Shown piece by piece: positions 15,058-24,004 of a stretch of DNA of 64,000 nt. The stretch spans positions 3,534,001 to 3,598,000 of the forward strand of contig NZ_JBBKTT010000001.1 in the NCBI RefSeq assembly GCF_037892425.1. The letters run 5' to 3'. A program made the translations under genes and the position numbers. The first letter of the stretch is position 1. Every line of letters starts with the position of its first letter. The notes under the pieces are model-generated. The model was not told where the DNA came from, searched no databases, and saw nothing but the letters and a program-made list of their open reading frames with translations. The stretch comes from Lacibacter sp. H375. Lineage in GTDB: Bacteria; Bacteroidota; Bacteroidia; Chitinophagales; Chitinophagaceae.

Positions 15058-16986
15058 ATGGCCAGAAAGACTGCTTCCATGGATCTTCTAGACAGTTTTG
15101 AGAAAATTCCCACCAAGATTTTTACTGATGCAAAGGAAGGATCGGCCTATGCTGCAACACAGATCGCTGAATTAATTCGTGAAAAGCAATCGAAGAATGA
15201 AAAATGTGTGCTTGGTCTTGCCACCGGTTCAACTCCAAAGTCATTATATGCGGAACTGGTGCGGATGCATAAAGAAGAAGGACTCAGCTTTAAGAATGTA
15301 ATTGCGTTTAACCTCGATGAATATTATCCCATAGAACCTGATGCTATCCAGAGCTATCATCGATTTATGAAACAACAGTTGTTTGATAAGGTTGATATTG
15401 ATCAGAACAACTGTCATATTCCTGATGGTACAACTGAAAAAGAGAACATCAAACAACATTGTTCTGCTTATGAACAAAAAATTGCAGATGCCGGTGGTGT
15501 TGATCTGCAGGTTTTAGGTATTGGTGTAAACGGCCACATTGGTTTTAACGAACCCGGCTCAAGTGTTTACACAAAAACCAGGTTAACTACACTCACCAAC
15601 TCTACACGATTAGCAAACAGCTACGAGTTTGCCAATATCAGTGAAGTGCCACGTTTGGCAATAACGATGGGTATTGGTACAATTCTGAAAGCAAAGAAAA
15701 TTATACTCATGGCATGGGGCCCAACAAAAGCCCCGGTTATTCAACAGTCTGTTGAAGGCGATGATACAGAACATGTGCCTGCTTCATTGTTGCAGAATCA
15801 TGATGATGTAACATTTGTAATTGACGAGATGGCTGCGGCTGAGCTTACACGTTATAAAAGTCCATGGCTTACCGGTGAATGTGAGTGGACAGACAAAATG
15901 ATCAAACGTGCCGTGGTGAACATGGCACTTAAACTCAACAAACCAGTCTTGAGTTTAACCAATACAGATTATAACGAATACGGCTTAAGTGATCTGCTGG
16001 TAGAGAAAGGTGATGCCTATGAAATTAACCTGCAGGTCTATTATTTATTGCGTGATAGTATTACAGGTTGGCCGGGCGGTAAACCCAATGCAGTGATCCC
16101 GAATCATCCTGAACGCAGTACTCCTTATCCAAAGAAAGTGATCTTGTTCTCACCACATCCAGATGACGATATTATATCAATGGGTGGAACCTTTCAGCGT
16201 TTACACGACCAGGGACATGAAGTGCATGTGGCTTATCAAACAAGCGGAAACATTGCTGTAACCGATGAGTTCGTTACACGCTTTCTCGATTTTGCAGTTG
16301 GGTTTGAACAGATGTTTGGTATTGATGCCGATAAATCCAAGAAGATATTAAGCGAAGCAAGAGGCTATCTTGAAAAGAAAAAATCGAATGAAGTTGATAC
16401 AAAAGCGATACGTGAGATAAAAGGATTGATACGTCGTTGCGAAGCAGCAGCAACCTGTCGTTATGTTGGTTTGAAAGAAGGACAATGGCATTTTCAAAAT
16501 CTGCCTTTCTATGAAACAGGAACGGTAGAGAAAAATCCGATGGGCGAAGAAGATGTACGACTCACAATGGAACTCTTCCGTAAAATAAAACCACAACAGG
16601 TGTATTGCGCCGGCGACTTTGCTGATCCGCATGGTACTCATCTTGTTTGTTTCAACGTGGTACTTGAATCGCTGAGACGAATTAAAGCAGATGGTGATGA
16701 CTGGATCAAAGATTGCTGGTTGTGGTTATACAAAGGTGCATGGCAGGAGTGGAATATTGAAGAGATTGAAATGGCAATACCAATGAGTCCTGAACAGGTG
16801 ATGAAGAAACGCTTTGGTATTTTTATTCATCAATCGCAAAAAGATATGGTACCGTTTCAGGGTAGCGATAGCCGTGAGTTCTGGCAACGTGCTGAAGAAC
16901 GTAATGCAGCTACTGCTGATCTGTATGGAAAGCTTGGTTTAACACAGTATGCAGCTATGGAAGCATTTGTGCGATGGCATTATTAA
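15058..16986 (+). CDS. nagB: Glucosamine-6-phosphate deaminase fused to a PIG-L deacetylase-like domain
   Basis: A 642-residue two-domain protein. Residues 20-270 are NagB: GLATGSTPKSLYAEL, FNLDEYYPI and GIGVNGHIGFNEPGS, the enzyme that turns glucosamine 6-phosphate into fructose 6-phosphate and ammonia. From about residue 360 comes a PIG-L/LmbE domain with zinc motif SPHPDDDIISMGG and a distal DPHGTH near residue 522, the family that removes N-acetyl groups from GlcNAc derivatives. One protein could therefore deacetylate and deaminate amino sugars, though only the deaminase activity is secure. The fusion is known in Bacteroidota. I chose ATG 15058 over 15028 because of the -7 box at 15023. 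Confidence 0.93.
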   Translation: MARKTASMDLLDSFEKIPTKIFTDAKEGSAYAATQIAELIREKQSKNEKCVLGLATGSTPKSLYAELVRMHKEEGLSFKNVIAFNLDEYYPIEPDAIQSYHRFMKQQLFDKVDIDQNNCHIPDGTTEKENIKQHCSAYEQKIADAGGVDLQVLGIGVNGHIGFNEPGSSVYTKTRLTTLTNSTRLANSYEFANISEVPRLAITMGIGTILKAKKIILMAWGPTKAPVIQQSVEGDDTEHVPASLLQNHDDVTFVIDEMAAAELTRYKSPWLTGECEWTDKMIKRAVVNMALKLNKPVLSLTNTDYNEYGLSDLLVEKGDAYEINLQVYYLLRDSITGWPGGKPNAVIPNHPERSTPYPKKVILFSPHPDDDIISMGGTFQRLHDQGHEVHVAYQTSGNIAVTDEFVTRFLDFAVGFEQMFGIDADKSKKILSEARGYLEKKKSNEVDTKAIREIKGLIRRCEAAATCRYVGLKEGQWHFQNLPFYETGTVEKNPMGEEDVRLTMELFRKIKPQQVYCAGDFADPHGTHLVCFNVVLESLRRIKADGDDWIKDCWLWLYKGAWQEWNIEEIEMAIPMSPEQVMKKRFGIFIHQSQKDMVPFQGSDSREFWQRAEERNAATADLYGKLGLTQYAAMEAFVRWHY

Positions 16987-17009
16987 CAGGCAATTGAATT
17001 ATATTACTT

Positions 17010-17042
17010 CAGCTGATCAATGTTTTGATCAGCTGTTTTTTT
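17010..17042 (+). terminator. Terminator of nagB
   Basis: A perfect 11-bp stem CAGCTGATCAA / TTGATCAGCTG with a TGTT loop and a run of seven T. Confidence 0.95.
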
Positions 17043-17142
17043 ACTGGACTATTTTAATTTCCGTTTGTCAGTTTTATTTTCCGTTCATGCGGGTAAAACA
17101 ACTTGAGGGAGAGAATACATAAATATGTCAACACATAGAAAA

Positions 17143-17150
17143 TAGTTTTG
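17143..17150 (+). promoter_or_regulatory. -7 box of the lipoprotein gene at 17177
   Basis: TAGTTTTG matches TAnnTTTG and lies 26 bp before the ATG at 17177. Confidence 0.45.
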
Positions 17151-17176
17151 CGGACCAAATCAAAACCTTATTATCT

Positions 17177-18289
17177 ATGCGTTTTTCATCTATCGCAATG
17201 GCAGCATTACTTCTGCAATTATTCATTTTTTCCGGTTGTAAAAAAAATACAAAACCTCAGCCACAAAGCCCTGTTGATATATCAACCGTTAAGATCAACG
17301 ACTTTCGATTTTCGGAGGTGAATTATTCTTCGATCCACATCGAACATCCAACAGTTGTGAATGGGATTGAAACAGTGCCGGGGCAGATTACCATCCGAAT
17401 ACCAAAAGGTAACACAGGATTGCAATTAACTCCACTTGTTTCCAATTTCCAAAAACAAGGATACAGCATTGCCCCACAGTTGGGGGTAAAGACAGATTTT
17501 CTTTACAAAGAACAGTTGTACACGATTACTTCTGCAAGCGATCCGCAGAAAAAAATAAACTATCGTGTAACTGTGCAGGAAGAACCTGTTGCCGGAATAC
17601 TTGCAATCACAAATTTTCGTTTTTTGAAATCAATGAACTCCCAGCTTTCAGAAGATATCTCGGCGGTTCAGATAATTAATGGAAATGGTTCCATTGGTAA
17701 AATACATGTAATTGTGCCGGCAGATACTCACTTTGGAGCACTTACCCCGGTTATCGAGCACAATGGAACACAAGTTGTTTACACACAAAATGCTTTTGAT
17801 GTTCCGGCGAACAGTACAAACGTTTATCCGCACACGGGCCTGTCGATTGATTTCGCTTATCCTAAAGGTTTTTATATTGCGGTGAAGAGGGGTGGAGAGG
17901 TGATGACCTACAGTGTGATTGTAGATGTTGAAAAACCGATCGTATTTGTAAGCGATTATGTAATCATGTCTGGTTTGCAAAGTGGGATTACCCAAACTGT
18001 GAAAGTGGGCGAGTTGTATAATCGTGGTAACAGACCCATAACAATAACGCAGATAGCTCATAGCGATCATGTGCCATATGGATCAGACCTGCGCACTTTT
18101 GTAACAATGCCCTCCGGTGGACTTTTACCTGGTGAAAAAGTAGATGTGAAAACAACTTTACTCGAAGGGTTTTTTGATCCGGGCACTTACGAAGTGAAGG
18201 CAAGTTTACGGCCAAGCTTTTTTCAGGAACCTGAAATACAGAATTATTTACAGCCCTCATTTTTTAATCTGAAAGTTCAATTGCAATAA
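17177..18289 (+). CDS. DUF5018-like repeat lipoprotein
   Basis: A 370-residue lipoprotein: the signal peptide ends in IFSGC with the Cys at residue 21. Two similar beta-sandwich units follow, each opening with a strand of the type KINDFRFSEVN or ITNFRFLKSMN and closing with YTITSAS..INYRVTV or TYSVIVDV, as in DUF5018-type proteins. A third domain (VSDYVIMSGLQSGITQTVKV..) resembles an Ig-like module. It probably sits on the cell surface or in the periplasm. No polysaccharide-utilisation genes flank it, so a glycan-binding role is only a guess. Confidence 0.7.
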   Translation: MRFSSIAMAALLLQLFIFSGCKKNTKPQPQSPVDISTVKINDFRFSEVNYSSIHIEHPTVVNGIETVPGQITIRIPKGNTGLQLTPLVSNFQKQGYSIAPQLGVKTDFLYKEQLYTITSASDPQKKINYRVTVQEEPVAGILAITNFRFLKSMNSQLSEDISAVQIINGNGSIGKIHVIVPADTHFGALTPVIEHNGTQVVYTQNAFDVPANSTNVYPHTGLSIDFAYPKGFYIAVKRGGEVMTYSVIVDVEKPIVFVSDYVIMSGLQSGITQTVKVGELYNRGNRPITITQIAHSDHVPYGSDLRTFVTMPSGGLLPGEKVDVKTTLLEGFFDPGTYEVKASLRPSFFQEPEIQNYLQPSFFNLKVQLQ

Positions 18290-18290
18290 A

Positions 18291-18327
18291 ACGAAAGAGG
18301 AACTGCAGTAAGCAGTTCCTCTTTCGT
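18291..18327. terminator. Bidirectional terminator hairpin
   Basis: A perfect 16-bp stem ACGAAAGAGGAACTGC / GCAGTTCCTCTTTCGT with an AGTAA loop, between two convergent genes. Confidence 0.85.
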
Positions 18328-18347
18328 TAAAATTATATCAAGCTGCT

Positions 18348-19268
18348 TTAATCTTTTATTTCGATCACACGCTCTTCAACATTTTCTATTCCTTCTGCAG
18401 TAACTTTTTTGGTTGATACACTGTAAATAACCCAACCATAATCGTGTATACGTGAACCTATCTCTAGTTCATTCACAAGGTTTTTGATGCCAAGATCTTT
18501 GGGTGCAGTTTTTCCTGCTGTTTTTGCAATTTTGCTGACATATTCTGTTACTGCAGCCAACAGTTGTTTTTCATCAACAGTTTGTTCATAGCGTAAAATA
18601 TAGTTTCCATCTTTTTCATTGATCTCATCAAGATAAAGTACTACATCGGCATCAAACGGTTTACCACCAAATATGTTTGGTATCTGTATGTTTGCTTCTG
18701 TTGTTTCGCCCTTGATGTATTTTCCACCATAAAACATATAAAACTGTTGAATGTCGTTAATGGCAATTGACTCAATATTTTCTTTGCTGTTATAAACCTT
18801 TCCTACCTCGGCCATGATCTCCATTAGTTTCGGTTCGTTTTTAAATTCCTGCAGCAAAAGAGTAGAAGTCTTTTTCAGATGATCCCTTACTTCCTGCCAG
18901 TTGAGCAAATCTTCAAAACTTCCCATTTCATCTGTTTTAAAACGGATAGTAAGGTCCTGGAAAACTGCGTCAATTTTTTGCCTGATGAGTTCGCCGCCGG
19001 TAACTCTGTAATTATTGTACTTCCATTCGATCACATATGAATTTGCTGTTGAATCAACGATGGTAATATCTACATCGTAGGTCAGTTGCGATTTAGAAAT
19101 TGTGTCGCCTTCTCTTATTTTAAATTTATCGGTGGTAATGGTATAACTCTGCTTTTCATTTATATCCCAATAACCGATGGCCTGCACGGTTGAATCTTTG
19201 TAATTGATTTGGGCAAATGCCGTTGCATTGAAAAGTATGGAAAATAAAATTGCGAGAAATTGTTTCAT
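18348..19268 (-). CDS. Secreted protein of unknown function
   Basis: A 306-residue protein with a signal peptide (MKQFLAILFSILFNATAFAQ). The mature part is a mix of beta strands and one long helix (residues 125-160), without a recognised domain or catalytic motif. The C-terminal YGWVIYSVSTKKVTAEG..ERVIEIKD looks like the end of a beta-sandwich. I do not recognise the family. It stands alone between a terminator and a divergent regulatory spacer. Confidence 0.7.
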   Translation of the reverse strand: MKQFLAILFSILFNATAFAQINYKDSTVQAIGYWDINEKQSYTITTDKFKIREGDTISKSQLTYDVDITIVDSTANSYVIEWKYNNYRVTGGELIRQKIDAVFQDLTIRFKTDEMGSFEDLLNWQEVRDHLKKTSTLLLQEFKNEPKLMEIMAEVGKVYNSKENIESIAINDIQQFYMFYGGKYIKGETTEANIQIPNIFGGKPFDADVVLYLDEINEKDGNYILRYEQTVDEKQLLAAVTEYVSKIAKTAGKTAPKDLGIKNLVNELEIGSRIHDYGWVIYSVSTKKVTAEGIENVEERVIEIKD

Positions 19269-19633
19269 ATTGATGGTATAGATAATAAATAATATTAAAT
19301 GATCACCTCAAATTACCAAAAAAAGAATGCCGGCGCAGTTTTCCGGACCTGTTCTTTTGTGTTGCTACGGTAATTGTTTATGAAGAAAAGTAACGGATGG
19401 TAACAGTGCAATGAACTGCGCCGGAAGGTGAACTATTGTTCAGCAGAATTATGTCCGTAGAATTTAAAGCTTGCATATGCATTGCCAATGATTATTGTAA
19501 CGCCCTCCCTAATTGTGCTAAACCTGTTGTTGAGTGCAGTACTAATAAAAAAAAGAGTAGTATATTTTACAAAATGTAAAAAATACCTGTCATAAAGTAA
19601 AATATGCATTACATTTGTAAAAACTAAAAAAAT
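19269..19633. other. 365-bp spacer with a GC-rich inverted repeat and operator sites
   Basis: No gene is seen. CCGGCGCAGTT (19330-19340) and AACTGCGCCGG (19414-19424) form a perfect 11-bp inverted repeat closing a loop of 73 nt. It is unusually GC-rich for this spacer. The right end carries two TTACA/TGTAA palindromes before the membrane-protein gene. Confidence 0.55.
19565..19620 (+). promoter_or_regulatory. Promoter and twin palindromes of the membrane/XRE pair
   Basis: TTTTACA-AAA-TGTAAAA at 19565-19581 and TTACA-TT-TGTAA at 19609-19620 share the same half-sites. The second contains TACATTTG (19610-19617), an exact -7 box, so a protein bound there would block its own promoter. The likely binder is the XRE protein encoded at 20100. 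Confidence 0.6.
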
Positions 19634-20110
19634 ATGTCAAACGAATTCTTATTACCAAATAAGTATAAACTTATTGGTTGGTGTCTTTTGATACCTGCTG
19701 CAATTTTGGGTCTTATTCTCACTTTTACAAGCATGGAGACTTTCCGTGTCAATTCAAAAGTATTTGCAATCATTAATGAGCCTCTAATGGAACCTACTGA
19801 ATTTTTTAAAGTAGTTAATTCTAATATTACGCCAACAATTGTTGGGGCTTTATTTATCGTTGGAGCAATGATGGTAGGCTTTTCAAAAGAGAAAAGCGAA
19901 GATGAATTTATAGCAAAAGTTAGATTGTCTTCTTTACTCTGGGCAGTTTGGATAAATTATATTTTATTGTTTTTAAGTTTTGTGTTTGTGCATGGTTTCT
20001 CTTTCTTAAATGTTATGATGTATAATATGTTCACAGTGTTAATTATTTTCATTGTGAGGTTTAATTACATTTTGTATAAAAACTCCAAATCTGTGTCTGA
20101 TGAAAAATAA
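19634..20110 (+). CDS. Four-helix membrane protein paired with an XRE regulator
   Basis: A 158-residue integral membrane protein with about four transmembrane helices (residues 13-33, 58-80, 95-117 and 120-145). It has no catalytic motif. Its last 11 bases overlap the start of the XRE gene, so the two are translationally coupled. Similar two-gene modules (DUF2178- or DUF2975-type membrane protein plus a 66-residue Cro-like regulator) are common, but their function is not established. I cannot assign this one to either family with certainty. Confidence 0.72.
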   Translation: MSNEFLLPNKYKLIGWCLLIPAAILGLILTFTSMETFRVNSKVFAIINEPLMEPTEFFKVVNSNITPTIVGALFIVGAMMVGFSKEKSEDEFIAKVRLSSLLWAVWINYILLFLSFVFVHGFSFLNVMMYNMFTVLIIFIVRFNYILYKNSKSVSDEK

Positions 20111-20300
20111 TATTAAGGTTGAAAGAGCTATCAAAAACATGACGCAAGAGGAGCTGGCAAATAAAGTATCAGTTAGCCGGCAGACGATTAATGCGATGGA
20201 GGCAAACAAATACGTGCCTTCTACTGTGTTGGCCTTAAAAATTGCAAAGGTTTTTTCCAAGTCTGTTGAAGAGATATTTTTCCTTGAGAAAGGGGATTAG
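20100..20300 (+). CDS. Cro/C1-type (XRE) small transcriptional regulator
   Basis: A 66-residue protein made of one helix-turn-helix: ERAIKNMTQEELANKVSVSR, QTINAMEANKYVPS and LALKIAKVFSKSVEEIFFLE. The length and the EEIF ending match the compact XRE family. It overlaps the upstream membrane gene by 11 bp. The palindromes overlapping the operon promoter (19565-19620) suggest autorepression, with the membrane partner perhaps modulating it; both are inference. Confidence 0.93.
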   Translation: MKNNIKVERAIKNMTQEELANKVSVSRQTINAMEANKYVPSTVLALKIAKVFSKSVEEIFFLEKGD

Positions 20301-20393
20301 AATTCCGGAAAATATTTCGGTGGAAGCTTTATCAGAAGAAGTTACCAATCCAAGTAAAATATTTAATAAGTCAGTTCGTCGCTATCGAATTTT

Positions 20394-20431
20394 GCTTAAA
20401 TCCACCTGCCTTTAGGCAGGTGGATTTAAGC
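20394..20431. terminator. Bidirectional terminator or palindromic repeat
   Basis: A perfect 17-bp stem, from GCTTAAATCCACCTGCC at 20394 to its complement ending at 20431, with a TTTA loop. It lies between the convergent XRE and UbiD genes. The CACCTGCC/GGCAGGTG core could also be a dispersed palindrome. Confidence 0.85.
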
Positions 20432-20433
20432 AT

Positions 20434-22266
20434 TTATCCAATCCCTTCCAAACTTCCACCTTTCGCAAACAGACGATCTATCTGTTTTTCTATAGCTGCA
20501 TCTTTCTCAACAGGTGGCGCATGGTGTGGCTTCAATCTTGCATCAAACACAACAGGTCCTTTGCAGCCCCAATGCTTATACTCAACAAAAGAAGCAATGC
20601 CATACACATCATGACTGGGATTGCATCTGGTATATGTAACCCACAAGTAATTGCGGAGATTGGCAGCAACAAAATTACTTTCATCACAAACAATGATTTG
20701 AGCTACGGAATTCAGTTCATGGTTCATGGCTGCTAGTTGATGGTTTAATAAATCTAACTCTTGTTGCGCTTCTTTGTAGGTTGTAAACTTCTTTGTTTGC
20801 AAAGCAACAACACCAGGCATGCAGAGTTGCGGATTTTCGAACTGTTGTAATTCTTTCAATGCAGCGGGGACTTCTCTGCACAAATCTCTTTTCTTATCAC
20901 CATATGCTGCTAAAACTAATTTGCTGCCACTGTTTAAACCGGTACCTGAATAATCTAATGTATCAATGGTAGTGTTGGTGTGAAAGTGGAGATCTCTTGT
21001 AAGATCAATGCGTTCAAAAATATATTCTAAATAAGGCTGCACATTGTGTGTGTGCAGTTGATTGCTGTCATCGGCTGTGATAAATAAAAATTTCGCAAGA
21101 CTCAGTTGCCCTGTGCCCAATACATGATTGGCGATGGTCAATAATTCCGCCGGTTGTTTGGTGGGAGTGTAAGGTGTGTAACGTTCGCTACCTATTGCAA
21201 GTAATAAGGGATGCACGCCGGCAGCATCAACCGCATGTACTTCTTTCAAGCCCGGTACTTCCTGTGGAATAGCGTTGCCCGTTAGTTCGTGTATCAGTTC
21301 GCCAAAGCTGGTATCTTCCTGTGGTGGACGACCAACAACAGTAAAAGCCCAGATAGCATTCTTCTTTGCATACACATTGTTCACCTTCATTACCGGGAAA
21401 GGATGTGTTAAACTGTAATAACCTAAGTGATCACCAAATGGTCCTTCGGGTTTATTGTGCAATGGATCAACTTCACCTGTTATGACGAAATCAGCATCAG
21501 TACTGATAGCGTTTCCCAATGCATCGTATGCATAACGAAAACGTCTGCTACCCAATACACCGGCGAATGTCATTTCACTGATGCCTTCAGGCAAAGGCAT
21601 CACCGCACTCAACGTATGCGATGGTGGTCCGCCAACAAAGCAACTTACTTTCAAAGGTTGTCCTTTCGCATTTGCTTTTGTTTGATGAATACCAATACCA
21701 CGATGCAATTGATAATGCAAACCGATCTCCTTATTCAACTCATAATCGTTCCCACTAAGTTGAATGCGATACATGCCGAGGTTCGATTTCATGATGCCGG
21801 GTTTATCTGCATCTTCTGTATATACCTGTGGTAATGTTACAAAGGCGCCGCCATCCATCGGCCAGTGTTTAATAAGCGGAAGATCGCTCACCTTTATTTT
21901 ATCAAACGAAAACGAAGATTGTTTTTTGGGTAATGCTTTCAGTGCTGCTAACCCTGTACTGAGGTTTTGAATGGGGCTCTTCAAAGCTTTCATAGGATCG
22001 CCTTTCAGTTCAATCAGCTTTTGTACCAATTGCAGTGTATCACGGAAAATGAATTTGCTGCGATCGAGTGTGCCAAAAATATTTGAAGCGGCCCGGTATT
22101 TCGATCCTTTCACGTTTTCAAACAAAAGGGCAGGGCCTTTGGCTTCATACACACGCAGATGGATAGCCGCCATTTCAAGGTGCGGATCAACTTCTTCTTT
22201 TATGCGTACAAGATGACCATTCTTTTCAAGATCGATCAAGCATTCTTCTAGTGAGCTGTATGCCAT
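20434..22266 (-). CDS. UbiD family decarboxylase
   Basis: A 610-residue member of the UbiD family, which uses prenylated FMN to decarboxylate aromatic or unsaturated acids. The hallmark GEVDPLHNKPEGPFGDHLGYY contains the E-x-GPFGD metal and cofactor motif. Length is nearer the menaquinone (futalosine-pathway) decarboxylases than E. coli UbiD (about 497 residues), so menaquinone synthesis is a possible role. No UbiX prenyltransferase or mqn gene is adjacent. It is a single gene in cytoplasm. Substrate uncertain. Confidence 0.93.
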   Translation of the reverse strand: MAYSSLEECLIDLEKNGHLVRIKEEVDPHLEMAAIHLRVYEAKGPALLFENVKGSKYRAASNIFGTLDRSKFIFRDTLQLVQKLIELKGDPMKALKSPIQNLSTGLAALKALPKKQSSFSFDKIKVSDLPLIKHWPMDGGAFVTLPQVYTEDADKPGIMKSNLGMYRIQLSGNDYELNKEIGLHYQLHRGIGIHQTKANAKGQPLKVSCFVGGPPSHTLSAVMPLPEGISEMTFAGVLGSRRFRYAYDALGNAISTDADFVITGEVDPLHNKPEGPFGDHLGYYSLTHPFPVMKVNNVYAKKNAIWAFTVVGRPPQEDTSFGELIHELTGNAIPQEVPGLKEVHAVDAAGVHPLLLAIGSERYTPYTPTKQPAELLTIANHVLGTGQLSLAKFLFITADDSNQLHTHNVQPYLEYIFERIDLTRDLHFHTNTTIDTLDYSGTGLNSGSKLVLAAYGDKKRDLCREVPAALKELQQFENPQLCMPGVVALQTKKFTTYKEAQQELDLLNHQLAAMNHELNSVAQIIVCDESNFVAANLRNYLWVTYTRCNPSHDVYGIASFVEYKHWGCKGPVVFDARLKPHHAPPVEKDAAIEKQIDRLFAKGGSLEGIG

Positions 22267-22332
22267 AATTCTTCAAAGGTAGGTGGAGAACTGTTTCGAG
22301 TTACAAGTTGGGGTTCCCGGTTGAGGATGAAG

Positions 22333-22435
22333 GTTACGGGTTATGGGTTATGAGTGGTTCACCGCAGGTTTTCTGCTAAGCTTGCAGAATGGTATAAGTT
22401 ATCAGTCCCATAACCTTTAACTCATAACCCGTAAC
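22333..22435. repeat. Intergenic phrase-repeat inverted repeat 1
   Basis: GTTACGGGTTATG (22333-22345) and CATAACCCGTAAC (22423-22435) form a perfect 13-bp inverted repeat, built from short words (GGTTATG, GAGTTA). The 19 bases ATAACCTTTAACTCATAAC at 22410-22428 recur identically at 25800-25818. Confidence 0.75.
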
Positions 22436-22497
22436 TTCTTCTACTCTAAACAAAATCGTCGTATAAGTGTTTAAACAACTTCACTCATCTTTGCAGT

Positions 22498-23289
22498 ATG
22501 GTTCAGGCATATAATTTTTTAGCATCGTGGCAGTTGTTCCCGGAAAAATGCAGTTACGAATTTGGCGAAACACCCAAGAGCGGCAACTGTAAAATTGAAT
22601 CGGTGAAAAACGGAACGGCACTTTCCATGAGCATCAACTGGGTTACTCATCTTAACGAAGCATTTTATACTTCCTATAATTTTGTGCCCGATGCAACAAC
22701 ACATCCATTTGAGAATACAGAAGTGGCACAACAGATCCGTTCAGACATTCCCAACTCATCAACATTGGTTGTAGAGCTCATCACGAACGGACAAATAAAG
22801 TTCACCGCTACGCATGAAATAATGCCCAATGGTTTTTTACGCATCACACAAAAAGGCTTTACACCAGAGTATAAACGATATACCAATGTAGAAGTGTATC
22901 ACAAGCAAATGAGTGTGTTACCTTATGCATCAAGCATTGGAGGTGTGGCTATCCGCCCAACAAAAGAAGGTGTTATCCGTCACCAGGCATTGACGGCCAT
23001 GGAAGAGCAAACCAATATGCAGCTCGACCAAATCAAACAACAAATTGAATTATTAGCAAGACAGGCGCAGGAAATTATAAAGCGCAAAGAATTATCGTTG
23101 ATGATCTATGATGCAAAACTGAACTTTCGCCCGGTGATTGGGCAGGTGTATCATTTATACCAGAAAAATGATGATAGTTATTTATTGTCGATGGTGAGTC
23201 CGAAGGAGTGGGGAGGTACGGGGCCGTTTAAACAATTTGTTGCTTCAGCAAAGTTGTTGGCTGACCATACGTGGATGGAAGTGAGTTGA
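22498..23289 (+). CDS. DUF2452 family protein
   Basis: A 263-residue cytoplasmic protein. The C-terminal half is the DUF2452 domain: LPYASSIGGVAIRPTKEGVI, the long helix MQLDQIKQQIELLARQAQEI, then VIGQVYHLYQKND and SMVSPKEWGG..LLADHTW. The first 130 residues form an extra beta-rich domain of unknown family. A CATCTTTG box ends 6 bp before the ATG, so the transcript could be almost leaderless. Function unknown. Confidence 0.82.
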   Translation: MVQAYNFLASWQLFPEKCSYEFGETPKSGNCKIESVKNGTALSMSINWVTHLNEAFYTSYNFVPDATTHPFENTEVAQQIRSDIPNSSTLVVELITNGQIKFTATHEIMPNGFLRITQKGFTPEYKRYTNVEVYHKQMSVLPYASSIGGVAIRPTKEGVIRHQALTAMEEQTNMQLDQIKQQIELLARQAQEIIKRKELSLMIYDAKLNFRPVIGQVYHLYQKNDDSYLLSMVSPKEWGGTGPFKQFVASAKLLADHTWMEVS

Positions 23290-23378
23290 GGAAGCCGGTA
23301 GTTGATAGTTCAAAGTTGAAATTCATTGTTCATGGTAAGACTGTCCAGACAGCGGTTTGAAACAAGAATTGGGAATTT

Positions 23379-23440
23379 GGATTTTGTTTTTTTGATTTTA
23401 CCATTTGGTTTTCAACATTGGATTTTGTTTTTTGGATTTT
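23379..23440 (+). repeat. Direct phrase repeat before the SET gene
   Basis: Two copies of a 21-base word starting GGATTTTGTTTTTT (23379-23399 and 23420-23440) differ at one position and lie 41 bp apart. They sit in the spacer before the SET gene. Confidence 0.65.
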
Positions 23441-23459
23441 GGTTCTTAACATTTGTGTG

Positions 23460-23867
23460 ATGAATTTTCCAATAGAAGTAAAGAAAAGCAACGTTGCAGG
23501 CAAAGGTGCTTTTGCACAAAAAGCGATTCCTGCAAAAAGGAAACTCGGCAACATGGCGGGTGAAATTATCAGCTACAAAGAAGCGCAACGCAGGGTGAAG
23601 CAACAGCATGCAGGTGAATTGCTGATGGTGGAGTTTGATAACGATCCTGTGGCCTTGGATGCAAGTATCAACCGCAATGCATTATCCTACATCAATCATT
23701 CCTGCGATCCTAATACATATATGCGTCGTGCATACAGGCAGGTAGAGTTCTATTCAAAACGTGCCATCAAAAAAGGAGAGGAGCTTACCTGCGATTATGG
23801 TGAAACACATCATGATGGAAAATTACCTTGCAAATGCGGAGCGAAGAATTGCAGGGGATTTATTTAA
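23460..23867 (+). CDS. SET domain protein (putative lysine methyltransferase)
   Basis: A 135-residue SET domain with the complete eukaryotic-style core: the N-terminal GKGAFAQKAIPA, NHSCDPNTYM, EELTCDYGE with the catalytic Tyr, and a post-SET cysteine cluster CKCGAKNC that should bind zinc. It would transfer a methyl group from S-adenosylmethionine to a protein lysine. The ATG at 23460 fits the family; the longer frame starts in the repeat DNA. No target gene is adjacent. Such proteins occur in scattered bacteria, often by transfer. Confidence 0.9.
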   Translation: MNFPIEVKKSNVAGKGAFAQKAIPAKRKLGNMAGEIISYKEAQRRVKQQHAGELLMVEFDNDPVALDASINRNALSYINHSCDPNTYMRRAYRQVEFYSKRAIKKGEELTCDYGETHHDGKLPCKCGAKNCRGFI

Positions 23868-24004
23868 AAGGTACAAGGCACAAGAAGAAACAAGGCACAA
23901 GCATGCAATAACAAACTGTGCTAAAAATGTGCAGGCTGAAATCTTGTTCATTGTCCCTTGTTTCTTGAACCTTGTTCCTTTTGTATTCTTCTTACCTTTA
24001 CGGC

